A stretch of 5,102 bases of DNA from assembly GCA_958446785.1 (NCBI GenBank), contig CAUCXP010000137.1, positions 1-5,102 on the forward strand. The letters are read 5' to 3'. This DNA comes from an uncultured Collinsella sp. GTDB taxonomy: Bacteria > Actinomycetota > Coriobacteriia > Coriobacteriales > Coriobacteriaceae. Positions 1-5,102 of this stretch are shown here, piece after piece (position 1 is the stretch's first letter; every line of letters begins with the position of its first letter). Below the pieces are notes generated by a model that did not search any database, was not told where the DNA came from, and saw nothing but the letters and a program-made list of their open reading frames with translations. A program made the position numbers and the translations under genes.

Positions 1-396
1 CAGCTGCTTGTAGGAACGCAGTTCATTGCGTACCAGGGCGGTCACGGTCTCCTCGTGCGTGGGGCCCAGCACAAACTCACGACCGTGACGGTCATCAAAG
101 CGCACGAGCTCCTTGCCATAGGCATCGATTCGGCCGGACTCGCGCCATAGCTCAGCATCGACCATAATGGGCATCATGAGCTCCTGGGCACCGGCAGCGT
201 CCATCTCGTCACGCACGATATTCTCGATCTTGCGGATCGAGCGCCATGCGAGCGGCAGATAGGAATACAGGCCGGCGGCCTCCTTGCGGATCATGCCGGC
301 ACGGAGCAGCAGGCGGTGGCTGGCGAGCTCAGCGTCCGCCGGATCCTCTTTAAGCGTCGGCGCATAGAGCTTAGACATATACATTGCTCGAGTCAT
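1..396 (-). CDS. proS: Prolyl-tRNA synthetase, N-terminal part (cut by window edge)
   Basis: This class II aminoacyl-tRNA synthetase charges tRNA-Pro with proline in the cytoplasm. Only the first 132 residues are present; the frame runs open to base 1, and the full bacterial-type enzyme is usually about 570 residues. Visible family features are the N-terminal [12 protein letters not shown] stretch, the motif 1 region ([18 protein letters not shown] at about residues 32-49, followed by [14 protein letters not shown]) and the GPTHEE active-site loop at 111-116, whose Thr and Glu contact substrate in known structures. The ATG at 394-396 is chosen because GGAG lies 6 nt upstream and the codon directly abuts the ispG stop. 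Met5 and Met7 are possible later starts but lack comparable spacing. It is the last visible gene of the run, probably co-transcribed and translationally coupled with ispG. The identification is secure; nothing can be said about the editing domain or C-terminus. Confidence 0.96.
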   Translation of the reverse strand, partial: MTRAMYMSKLYAPTLKEDPADAELASHRLLLRAGMIRKEAAGLYSYLPLAWRSIRKIENIVRDEMDAAGAQELMMPIMVDAELWRESGRIDAYGKELVRFDDRHGREFVLGPTHEETVTALVRNELRSYKQL

Positions 397-1479
397 TTAC
401 TTCTCCTCAATAAGTTTGTCGACCTCGGCCATCAGAGCGTCGACAATTTGATTCTCAGCTACTTTACCAATGATCTGGCCATGCGAAAAGAGCAGGCCCT
501 GACCTCGTCCACAGGCCACGCCTAGGTCGGCGTCGGAAGCCTCGCCGGGGCCATTAACGGCACACCCCATCACGGCGATCGAAAGCGGCGCGGAGTAGTT
601 CTTAAGCCGCTCGGTGACCTCCTCGGCAATGGGAATAAGGTTAACCTGGCAGCGAGCGCACGTAGGGCACGAGACGATCTCCGGACCACGGCGGCGCAGG
701 CCCAGCGACTGCAGAATACCCCAAGCGACCGGCGGCTCCTCGACCGGATCGGCCGTGAGCGACACACGCATGGTGTCACCGATGCCTTCGGAAAGCAAGA
801 TACCCAAGCCTACAGAGCTCTTGATGGTGCCCTGCAGCTTGGTACCGGCCTCCGTCACACCCAGATGAAGCGGAACATGGGGAATCTCGCGCGACAGGGC
901 TCGATAGGTATCAAGCGTCGTCTGTACACTATGGGCCTTGGCGGAAAGCACGATGTTGGTAAAGCCGCGGTCCTCAAAGTGCTGCACAAAACGCTCGCTC
1001 GACATCACGAGCTTCTCGGGCTGCGTGAGGTCTTCGCGCTCGGCGATGTCCTGCTCGAGCGAACCGGCGTTGACACCGATGCGAATCGCACAGCCCGCAG
1101 CGCCGGCGGCGTCGATGACGGCATCGACCTTAGCCCAATCACCGATATTGCCGGGATTGATGCGCAGCTTGGCGGCACCAGCCTCGACGGCGCCGATGGC
1201 GAGCTTATGGTTAAAGTGAATATCGGCAACAATCGGCACCGGAGACTCAGCACAGATGGTACGAAAGCCCTCGAGCGCGGCCTCGGTGGGCACGCTCACA
1301 CGCACGATATCGCAGCCAGCCTGCGCCAACGCGCACACTTGCGCAAGCGTTGCCTGGGCATCGGCGGTATCGGTGCAGGTCATGGACTGAACCACCACCG
1401 GCGCGCCGCCGCCGATCTGCATGCCGCCCACATGCACGGGGCGCGTCAGCTCGCGCGGCAAAGAATGGGATAGAGACAA
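397..1479 (-). CDS. ispG: 4-hydroxy-3-methylbut-2-enyl diphosphate synthase (IspG/GcpE)
   Basis: IspG is the cytoplasmic [4Fe-4S] enzyme of the MEP isoprenoid pathway that reductively opens methylerythritol cyclodiphosphate to HMBPP. The 360-residue product has the usual single-domain bacterial length. It shows the TIM-barrel start (HVGGMQIGGGAPVVVQSMT, 16-34), VADIHFNHKLA (84-94), LRINPGNIG (105-113) and GVTEAGT (207-213). The C-terminal cluster domain has SCPTC (Cys271, Cys274) and MGCAVNGPGEA (Cys306, Glu313), matching the three Cys and one Glu cluster ligands known for the family. The frame stays open upstream to an ATG at 1566, but that would overlap rseP by about 70 nt and add residues unlike the family. 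The TTG at 1477-1479 is preferred: it has AGGGGAG 8 nt upstream and gives a normal N-terminus. It lies 13 nt after rseP and its stop touches proS. An extra Cys277 next to the cluster ligands is noted separately. Confidence 0.95.
   Translation of the reverse strand: MSLSHSLPRELTRPVHVGGMQIGGGAPVVVQSMTCTDTADAQATLAQVCALAQAGCDIVRVSVPTEAALEGFRTICAESPVPIVADIHFNHKLAIGAVEAGAAKLRINPGNIGDWAKVDAVIDAAGAAGCAIRIGVNAGSLEQDIAEREDLTQPEKLVMSSERFVQHFEDRGFTNIVLSAKAHSVQTTLDTYRALSREIPHVPLHLGVTEAGTKLQGTIKSSVGLGILLSEGIGDTMRVSLTADPVEEPPVAWGILQSLGLRRRGPEIVSCPTCARCQVNLIPIAEEVTERLKNYSAPLSIAVMGCAVNGPGEASDADLGVACGRGQGLLFSHGQIIGKVAENQIVDALMAEVDKLIEEK
403..408 (-). promoter_or_regulatory. Ribosome binding site of proS
   Basis: GAGGAG lies in the last Glu codons of ispG, 6 nt upstream of the proS ATG. 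The ispG stop TAA fills the spacer end and touches the ATG, so ribosomes terminating on ispG can restart on proS. Confidence 0.8.
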
Positions 1480-1487
1480 TCCAAACA

Positions 1488-1494
1488 CTCCCCT
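1488..1494 (-). promoter_or_regulatory. Ribosome binding site that decides the ispG TTG start
   Basis: AGGGGAG overlaps the protease stop codon and is 8 nt upstream of TTG (1477-1479). No other candidate start in the frame has a comparable site that also yields a normal IspG N-terminus. Confidence 0.8.
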
Positions 1495-2854
1495 ACAGAA
1501 TAAATCGAAGGATGTCGGAACGAAGCATATAGACAAACAGCAGTGCGAAGAGCGCGATGCCCACATAGCTCACAATCGTCTGAGCTTTGAGAGGCAGCTC
1601 GCGACCCGCAATCTTTTGAATGATCTCAATTAGCAGCTTGCCGCCGTCGAGCGGCGGGATAGGCAGCAAGTTCATAAAGCCCAGTGAGAACGAAATGAGC
1701 GCGGCAAACGACAAGAACGTGATGGGACCGGCAGCAGCTGCCTGCGAAGACATGACGCTAATACCCACGATCGAAGAGGACTGATCGAGGATCTCCATCG
1801 TATGCTGCGGCTGGAGCAGGCGCATCACGCCCTCCGCTGTCTGCGCAACATACGAAAAGGAGAGGCGCGCCGAGGTGATTGGGTCCAAACGGACCACCTG
1901 CGTAGAGGCATAAACGCCCAGACGTTCGCCCTCTTTGAGTGCGACCGAGGTCGAGCACTGCTTGCCATCGCGCTCATACTCAATAGCGATATCGTCCTTA
2001 CCGGCGGCCTTGCCGATGGCATCGTAGACGTCCATCCAAGTGGAACATGAGTCACCGTCAACCGAAAGGATCGCATCACCGGACTCGATACCCGCCTTGG
2101 CGGCAATAGACCCATCGTCAACCTGACCGATCACGTTGGTATCGATCGGCACGGTGACACCCGCAATGGAATAGATGCTCATAAGGAGCAAAAAGCCCGT
2201 CAGGATATTGACAATAATGCCCGCGAGCAGCATAAAGGCACGCTTGAGAAAGCCCTGGCCAAGATAGGTGTGCGAGCGCTCTTGCGCCAAGAAATCAGCC
2301 TCACCGCACGGCAGCTCCCACACATCGCCCTCGGCAGTCGCATGCGCTCGATTGAACCGGCGGCCGTCAAAGGTGGTGTAACCCGCAGCGTCTCGAGGCA
2401 GTGTCTGATACTTGGTGGGATAGTAGCTCGGTGAGGGCTTCTCCCCTTCCTCATACCAAGGTGCGATGGAGCCCCAGCCCAGCAACAGAGCACAAGCCTC
2501 GAGCACATCCTCCTCGGAAAGCTCGAGCTCGACAGCAAGGTCGGCCACGGTCACGCGACCATGACGGTAGATAGCCGCGAGCACGCGATCGGCGCACGAG
2601 ACATCGGTCGGATCCATACCGCAGATGGCAGCGTAGCCACCCAGCAGCAGCGGGGTCACGCCAAACTTGGTTCCAATGCGACGCGACGTGTAATGGATGT
2701 CAAAGCGGCACGGCAGGCCCAAAAAGAACTCGGTCACACGGACGCCGCAGGCACGCGCCGCCAAAAAGTGGCCGCCCTCGTGCAAAAACACGAGGACGGA
2801 AAGCATCAGCAGACCCCAAAAGACCGATGAAAGAACGCTCAGAACAGTATCCAT
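1493..2854 (-). CDS. rseP: RseP-family site-2 intramembrane zinc metalloprotease with a large insertion
   Basis: This is a membrane-embedded zinc protease that cleaves transmembrane segments, the final step of regulated intramembrane proteolysis; the substrate here is unknown. From the ATG the product has 453 residues. In order: TM1 with HEGGH (25-29, the HExxH zinc site); ITKFG-like sheet and GGYAAICGM (72-80); an insertion at about 82-196; a TM segment with AGIIVN (211-216); a PDZ domain (about 236-310, with AAKAGIESGDAILSVDG); then NLLPIPPLDGG (395-405, third zinc ligand Asp403) and a last TM near 428-446. Family members commonly have 350-430 residues; the insertion makes this one longer. 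The start is uncertain. ATG at 2854 lies 15 nt from AAGGA, a long spacing; TTG at 2869 would add five residues but AAGGA touches it directly. It sits between dxr and ispG, its usual place in this cluster. Confidence 0.92.
   Translation of the reverse strand: MDTVLSVLSSVFWGLLMLSVLVFLHEGGHFLAARACGVRVTEFFLGLPCRFDIHYTSRRIGTKFGVTPLLLGGYAAICGMDPTDVSCADRVLAAIYRHGRVTVADLAVELELSEEDVLEACALLLGWGSIAPWYEEGEKPSPSYYPTKYQTLPRDAAGYTTFDGRRFNRAHATAEGDVWELPCGEADFLAQERSHTYLGQGFLKRAFMLLAGIIVNILTGFLLLMSIYSIAGVTVPIDTNVIGQVDDGSIAAKAGIESGDAILSVDGDSCSTWMDVYDAIGKAAGKDDIAIEYERDGKQCSTSVALKEGERLGVYASTQVVRLDPITSARLSFSYVAQTAEGVMRLLQPQHTMEILDQSSSIVGISVMSSQAAAAGPITFLSFAALISFSLGFMNLLPIPPLDGGKLLIEIIQKIAGRELPLKAQTIVSYVGIALFALLFVYMLRSDILRFIL
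2267..2611 (-). other. Insertion inside the protease, with a winged-helix-like segment
   Basis: These bases encode residues 82-196 of the protease, between the conserved GGYAAICGM and the KRAFMLLAGIIVN membrane segment. Family members usually have a short, variable cytoplasmic-side linker here. Residues 88-137 read as a compact helical domain: DRVLAAIYRHG, TVADLAVELELSEEDV and LEACALLLGWGSIAPWYEEG fit the helix / helix-turn-helix / wing pattern of winged-helix folds. Residues 138-185 are rich in Tyr, Pro and Arg and look like an extended linker. The stretch ends in ERSHTYLGQGFLKRA, which matches the usual lead-in to the next membrane segment, so the frame is intact and the insertion is genuine coding sequence. 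The fold assignment is inferred by eye. Confidence 0.5.
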
Positions 2855-2869
2855 AAAACGAAAAAGCAA

Positions 2870-2874
2870 TCCTT
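2870..2874 (-). promoter_or_regulatory. Possible ribosome binding site of the rseP-family gene, ambiguous spacing
   Basis: AAGGA is the only Shine-Dalgarno-like sequence in the 25-nt gap after dxr. It is 15 nt from the ATG at 2854, longer than usual, and directly abuts a TTG at 2869. Neither start has ideal spacing, so the N-terminus is uncertain by five residues; weak initiation could keep protease levels low. Confidence 0.45.
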
Positions 2875-2879
2875 ATGGG

Positions 2880-4067
2880 TTAGGAACGGGTTGCGGCGAG
2901 CACCTGCGCAGCTATTTCACGCGCCCACGCATCGATGTCGCGAAGCTGCTCAAACGAATCGACCGTCTGCGCATCGTGAGCATCCATGCAAGATTCCACA
3001 ATGCGATCGATATCAGTAAAGCTGCAGCCATCGTGCAGGAAGGCATCGACGGCGACCTCGTTGGCGGCATTGAGCACGCACGGCATGGTGCCACCCGTCT
3101 TGCCGGCACGCTCGGCCAGTGCCAGACAGCGGAAGGTATCCATGTCGGCAGCATCAAACGTGAGCTGCCCCAGCTCGCGAAAATCGATACGAGGCGCCGG
3201 GGTATCCCAACGCTCGGGATACGAGAACGCGAACTGGATGGGAATACGCATGTCGGAAGCACCGAGATGCGCCATCACAGAGCCGTCGGCGAACTCGACC
3301 ATAGAGTGAATCTTGGACTGACGCTGCACGACCACGTTAATGAAATCGAGGTCGCAGTTGAACAGATGCATGGCCTCAATGCGCTCCAGGCCCTTGTTCA
3401 TGAGGGTGGCGGAGTCGATGGTGATCTTGGCACCCATGGCCCACGTGGGATGTGCGAGGGCATCGGCACGCGTCACGCGGTCGAGATCGCCGCGCGTGCG
3501 GCCAAAGAACGGACCGCCCGAGCAGGTGAGCCAAATACAATGAGCCTCGCGTGGGTTCTCCCCCAGATAGCACTGGTAGATGGCGGAGTGCTCAGAGTCG
3601 ACTGGAATTAGCTGGCCCGGTTGTGCCAACGGCATAAGCAAGTCGCCACCGACGACGAGGGACTCCTTGTTGGCAAGGGCAAGGCGCTTATTTGAGGTCA
3701 AGGCCGCATGGCTCGCCTCCAGACCGGCGGCACCCACAATAGCGACGAGCACGCAGTCGACATCGTCGCGACGCGCGAGCTCGCAAACCGCCTGCGCGCC
3801 AACGCCGAGCTTCGTTCCCTCGGGCAACTCCTGCAGCACGGCGTCATCGCCATGAGCGACATCGGCCACGGCAACCGCCGAAACCGAGAACTCGCGGGCA
3901 GCGGCAACAAGCTCGGAGGTACTGGAGTTAACGGACAGCGCCGTCACCTGCAGTCGATCGGCATGCTGACGGCACACATCGAGCGCCTGGGTGCCGATGG
4001 AGCCCGTACAGCCCAGGATGGCAACGCGAAGGCGTCCGTCGGGACCATACGTCGTCTGGAATGACAT
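2880..4067 (-). CDS. dxr: 1-deoxy-D-xylulose 5-phosphate reductoisomerase (DXR/IspC)
   Basis: DXR is the NADPH-dependent cytoplasmic enzyme that converts DXP to 2-C-methyl-D-erythritol 4-phosphate, the first committed step of the MEP pathway and the target of fosmidomycin. The 395-residue length is normal. Visible motifs are the Rossmann loop GCTGSIG (19-25), ANKESLV (132-138), PVDSEHSAIYQC (155-166; metal ligands Asp157 and Glu159, His160), CSGGPF (182-187), HPTWAMGAKITIDSATLMNK (206-225), Glu228 as third metal ligand, and LNAANEVAVDAFL (332-344). The equivalents of the E. coli active-site histidines 153, 209 and 257 are all present (His160, His206, His254). The normally conserved HPQ just before the last of these reads QRQ. 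ATG at 4067 overlaps the cdsA stop by one base, with GGAGG 9 nt upstream. It supplies the same pathway as ispG downstream. Confidence 0.97.
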   Translation of the reverse strand: MSFQTTYGPDGRLRVAILGCTGSIGTQALDVCRQHADRLQVTALSVNSSTSELVAAAREFSVSAVAVADVAHGDDAVLQELPEGTKLGVGAQAVCELARRDDVDCVLVAIVGAAGLEASHAALTSNKRLALANKESLVVGGDLLMPLAQPGQLIPVDSEHSAIYQCYLGENPREAHCIWLTCSGGPFFGRTRGDLDRVTRADALAHPTWAMGAKITIDSATLMNKGLERIEAMHLFNCDLDFINVVVQRQSKIHSMVEFADGSVMAHLGASDMRIPIQFAFSYPERWDTPAPRIDFRELGQLTFDAADMDTFRCLALAERAGKTGGTMPCVLNAANEVAVDAFLHDGCSFTDIDRIVESCMDAHDAQTVDSFEQLRDIDAWAREIAAQVLAATRS

Positions 4068-4966
4068 TACAGCACGCCTCCGATCATCAGCATCAGCTGC
4101 GCGGTGATGCAGCCGAAGATAAGCGAATCGCTACGATCGAGCATGCCGCCGTGGCCCGGGATAAGGTTACCGGAATCCTTAACGCCCACACCGCGCTTGA
4201 TGCGCGACTCGATAAGGTCGCCGATAACGCCCAGAATGGACACGACCACGCCGCACAGCAGCGCATAGGGCAGGCTGAGCTTGTAGAAATGCGTCGCCCA
4301 CAGGATGAGCCAAATCAAAACCGAGCCCAAGATGCCGCCAACAAACCCCTCCCAGCTCTTTTTGGGAGAGATCTTGGGAACCATCTTGTGCTTGCCAATA
4401 CGGCTGCCCACGATGTAGGCAAACGAATCGGAGACCCAAAGGGACGCGCAAACGCCCACCGAAAGCAGGGCGCCGGCAAAACCGGGCACGGCATCGCGCA
4501 GCAGCACGATAGCCGACAGCATAAAGCCAGTGTAGATGGGACCCATAAGCGTCACGGCTACATCCGAGATGCGGGTACGCGGCGACCAGACATACCAAAT
4601 GCCCACAGCGAGCATCAGGGCAAAAAGCAGGGCATTCAGCAACATCGAATCGCCCAACGCCGACAGCGGAAAGAGTACGGCGGCAGCGATACCCATGCGC
4701 TCGTTAGCCATCTTTCCATCGAGCCTTGTCATACGGAAAAACTCATAGCAGCACAGACCGCTCATGACGGAAACAAAGATGGCCGTGGGCACGATACCCA
4801 AAACCAGGCACAGGATAAAGACAACGGCGTAGACGATACCGGCGGCGGCACGGGTAATAAAGCCCGCCAGCCACGAACCGGTGCCGCTCTTAGCTGCAGG
4901 CGCTCCCGCAGTGGCAGCTTTACGCGCAGGCGTCTTGGGAGCAGATGCCTTGGGACGATCGGACAC
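4067..4966 (-). CDS. cdsA: Phosphatidate cytidylyltransferase (CDP-diacylglycerol synthase)
   Basis: CdsA is an integral membrane enzyme that makes CDP-diacylglycerol from phosphatidic acid and CTP, the branch point of phospholipid synthesis. The product has 299 residues. Residues 1-32 are a soluble Ala/Lys/Pro-rich extension, followed by about eight hydrophobic segments from residue 40 to the C-terminus. Family hallmarks are SDSFAYIVGSRIGKHK (179-194), ISPKKSWEGFVGG (199-211), and the signature from Ser254 to Asp280: SRIKRGVGVKDSGNLIPGHG then GMLDRSD. The signature's DR-x-D position carries Ser279, where a hydrophobic residue or Thr is usual; the catalytic-site Asp, Lys and His residues look intact. 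The GTG start at 4966 has GGAGG 7 nt upstream and lies 2 nt after the uppS stop. The stop overlaps the dxr start as TAATG, suggesting translational coupling. Confidence 0.96.
   Translation of the reverse strand: MSDRPKASAPKTPARKAATAGAPAAKSGTGSWLAGFITRAAAGIVYAVVFILCLVLGIVPTAIFVSVMSGLCCYEFFRMTRLDGKMANERMGIAAAVLFPLSALGDSMLLNALLFALMLAVGIWYVWSPRTRISDVAVTLMGPIYTGFMLSAIVLLRDAVPGFAGALLSVGVCASLWVSDSFAYIVGSRIGKHKMVPKISPKKSWEGFVGGILGSVLIWLILWATHFYKLSLPYALLCGVVVSILGVIGDLIESRIKRGVGVKDSGNLIPGHGGMLDRSDSLIFGCITAQLMLMIGGVL
4077..4081 (-). promoter_or_regulatory. Ribosome binding site of dxr
   Basis: GGAGG lies 9 nt upstream of the dxr ATG and within the 3' end of cdsA. Together with the TAATG stop/start overlap it indicates coupled translation of the two genes. 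Confidence 0.8.
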
Positions 4967-4968
4967 GA

Positions 4969-5064
4969 TTAAGCCTCCTCGGTCTTGCTCAGTCCACCAA
5001 ACCTACGGTCACGGCCCTGATAGGCCAAAATAGCGTCGACAAGGCCCCAACGATCAAAGTCGGG
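4969..5064 (-). CDS. uppS: Isoprenyl (undecaprenyl) diphosphate synthase, C-terminal fragment; frame interrupted upstream
   Basis: The last 31 codons read PDFDRWGLVDAILAYQGRDR followed by RFGGLSKTEEA and TAA. This matches the C-terminus of cis-prenyltransferases of the UppS family, where a WPDF segment is followed by helix residues and the terminal RDRRFGG motif. UppS builds the C55 lipid carrier for peptidoglycan from IPP. Position directly upstream of cdsA is its usual one. The oddity is at the upstream side: where the conserved Trp of WPDF should be, the frame has TAA (5065-5067), and the bases beyond do not read as UppS in any frame. The full protein is usually 230-260 residues, so only a small tail is present. 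Either the contig is chimeric here or the gene is truncated; with so little sequence I cannot decide, but the tail identification itself is good. Confidence 0.8.
   Translation of the reverse strand, partial: PDFDRWGLVDAILAYQGRDRRFGGLSKTEEA
4974..4978 (-). promoter_or_regulatory. Ribosome binding site of cdsA
   Basis: GGAGG lies 7 nt upstream of the GTG at 4966, inside the last codons of uppS (Glu-Glu-Ala). It supports the GTG start in the absence of a nearby ATG. Confidence 0.85.
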
Positions 5065-5102
5065 TTACGACGTGTCTTGGCATCAAAGTTGGTACCGCCA
5101 TT
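5064..5102 (-). other. Short xylose isomerase-like coding fragment at window edge
   Basis: Read on the minus strand from base 5102, the first 13 codons give NGGTNFDAKTRRN. This is very close to the conserved C-terminal segment of xylose isomerase (XylA), typically GGxNFDAKxRR followed by Ser/Asn and a TDLEDIF-like continuation. After the Asn codon the similarity ends and the sequence becomes the uppS tail in a different frame. Only about 39 bases are visible, so the match rests on one motif, but the motif is distinctive. Family knowledge gives no reason for xylA to be joined to uppS. The fragment is most likely a misassembled or foreign contig end. Confidence 0.5.

Noticed and set aside
1326..1351. 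Inverted repeat (CAACGC ... GCGTTG with an inner TTGCGCAA palindrome) as a possible hairpin or operator
   Set aside because: It lies in the middle of ispG coding sequence, has no T-tract, and short palindromes of this kind are expected in GC-rich Ala/Gln/Val codons.
865..1473. 202-codon open frame on the plus strand opposite ispG
   Set aside because: The composition is typical of an antisense frame (His, Arg, Gly and Asp rich), and it lies wholly within the securely identified ispG.
1480..1566. Extended IspG N-terminus from the ATG at 1566
   Set aside because: It would overlap the protease gene by about 70 nt and add 29 residues rich in Cys, Ser and Phe with no counterpart in the family; the TTG start has a much better ribosome binding site.
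2855..2879. dxr-protease gap as a terminator or promoter
   Set aside because: It is only 25 nt long with no stem-loop; the T-rich run on the minus strand (CTTTTTCGTTTT) has no preceding GC-rich hairpin.
2697..3611. 304-codon open frame on the plus strand opposite dxr and the protease start
   Set aside because: It spans two genes in antisense, has no family resemblance, and its length is explained by codon bias in high-GC genes.
4061..4972. 303-codon open frame on the plus strand opposite cdsA
   Set aside because: It is an exact antisense shadow of cdsA. Its product is low-complexity, rich in His, Gln, Asn, Asp and Arg, with no recognisable fold, and cdsA has clear family motifs.

Overview
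The window is a tightly packed block of housekeeping genes, all read on the minus strand. In transcription order (right to left) they are: the 3' end of an isoprenyl (undecaprenyl) diphosphate synthase (uppS), phosphatidate cytidylyltransferase (cdsA), 1-deoxy-D-xylulose 5-phosphate reductoisomerase (dxr), a site-2-type intramembrane metalloprotease (rseP family), 4-hydroxy-3-methylbut-2-enyl diphosphate synthase (ispG), and the 5' part of prolyl-tRNA synthetase (proS), which runs off the left edge. The order uppS-cdsA-dxr-rseP-ispG-proS is a well-known conserved cluster in Gram-positive lineages. Fairly high GC, GTG and TTG starts, the HEGGH form of the protease motif and the general protein character suggest an actinobacterium, most likely a Coriobacteriia member such as Collinsella. 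That placement comes from sequence feel, not from a database comparison.

The genes look like one transcription unit. uppS-cdsA are 2 nt apart, cdsA-dxr overlap by one base (TAATG), dxr-rseP are about 25 nt apart, rseP-ispG 13 nt apart, and the ispG stop touches the proS start (TAAATG). Every gene except rseP has a good Shine-Dalgarno sequence inside or at the end of the preceding gene. There is no intergenic stretch above 30 nt, and I see no internal promoter, terminator, RNA gene, mobile element, repeat array or CRISPR.

Functionally, dxr and ispG supply isoprenoid precursors (MEP pathway). UppS polymerises these into the lipid carrier for cell-wall synthesis, CdsA makes CDP-diacylglycerol for phospholipids, and the membrane protease probably handles envelope signalling or clearance of membrane protein remnants. 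ProS is a translation enzyme carried along at the end.

Two points stand out. First, the RseP-family protease carries an insertion of roughly 115 residues after its conserved GGY segment, including a stretch that reads like a winged-helix domain. Second, at the right edge the uppS frame stops making sense after 31 codons: an in-frame TAA sits immediately upstream, and the remaining ~39 bases translate in another frame as a peptide strongly resembling the C-terminal part of xylose isomerase. This is most simply a chimeric contig end, but a true rearrangement cannot be excluded. I found no convincing undescribed multi-gene system here.
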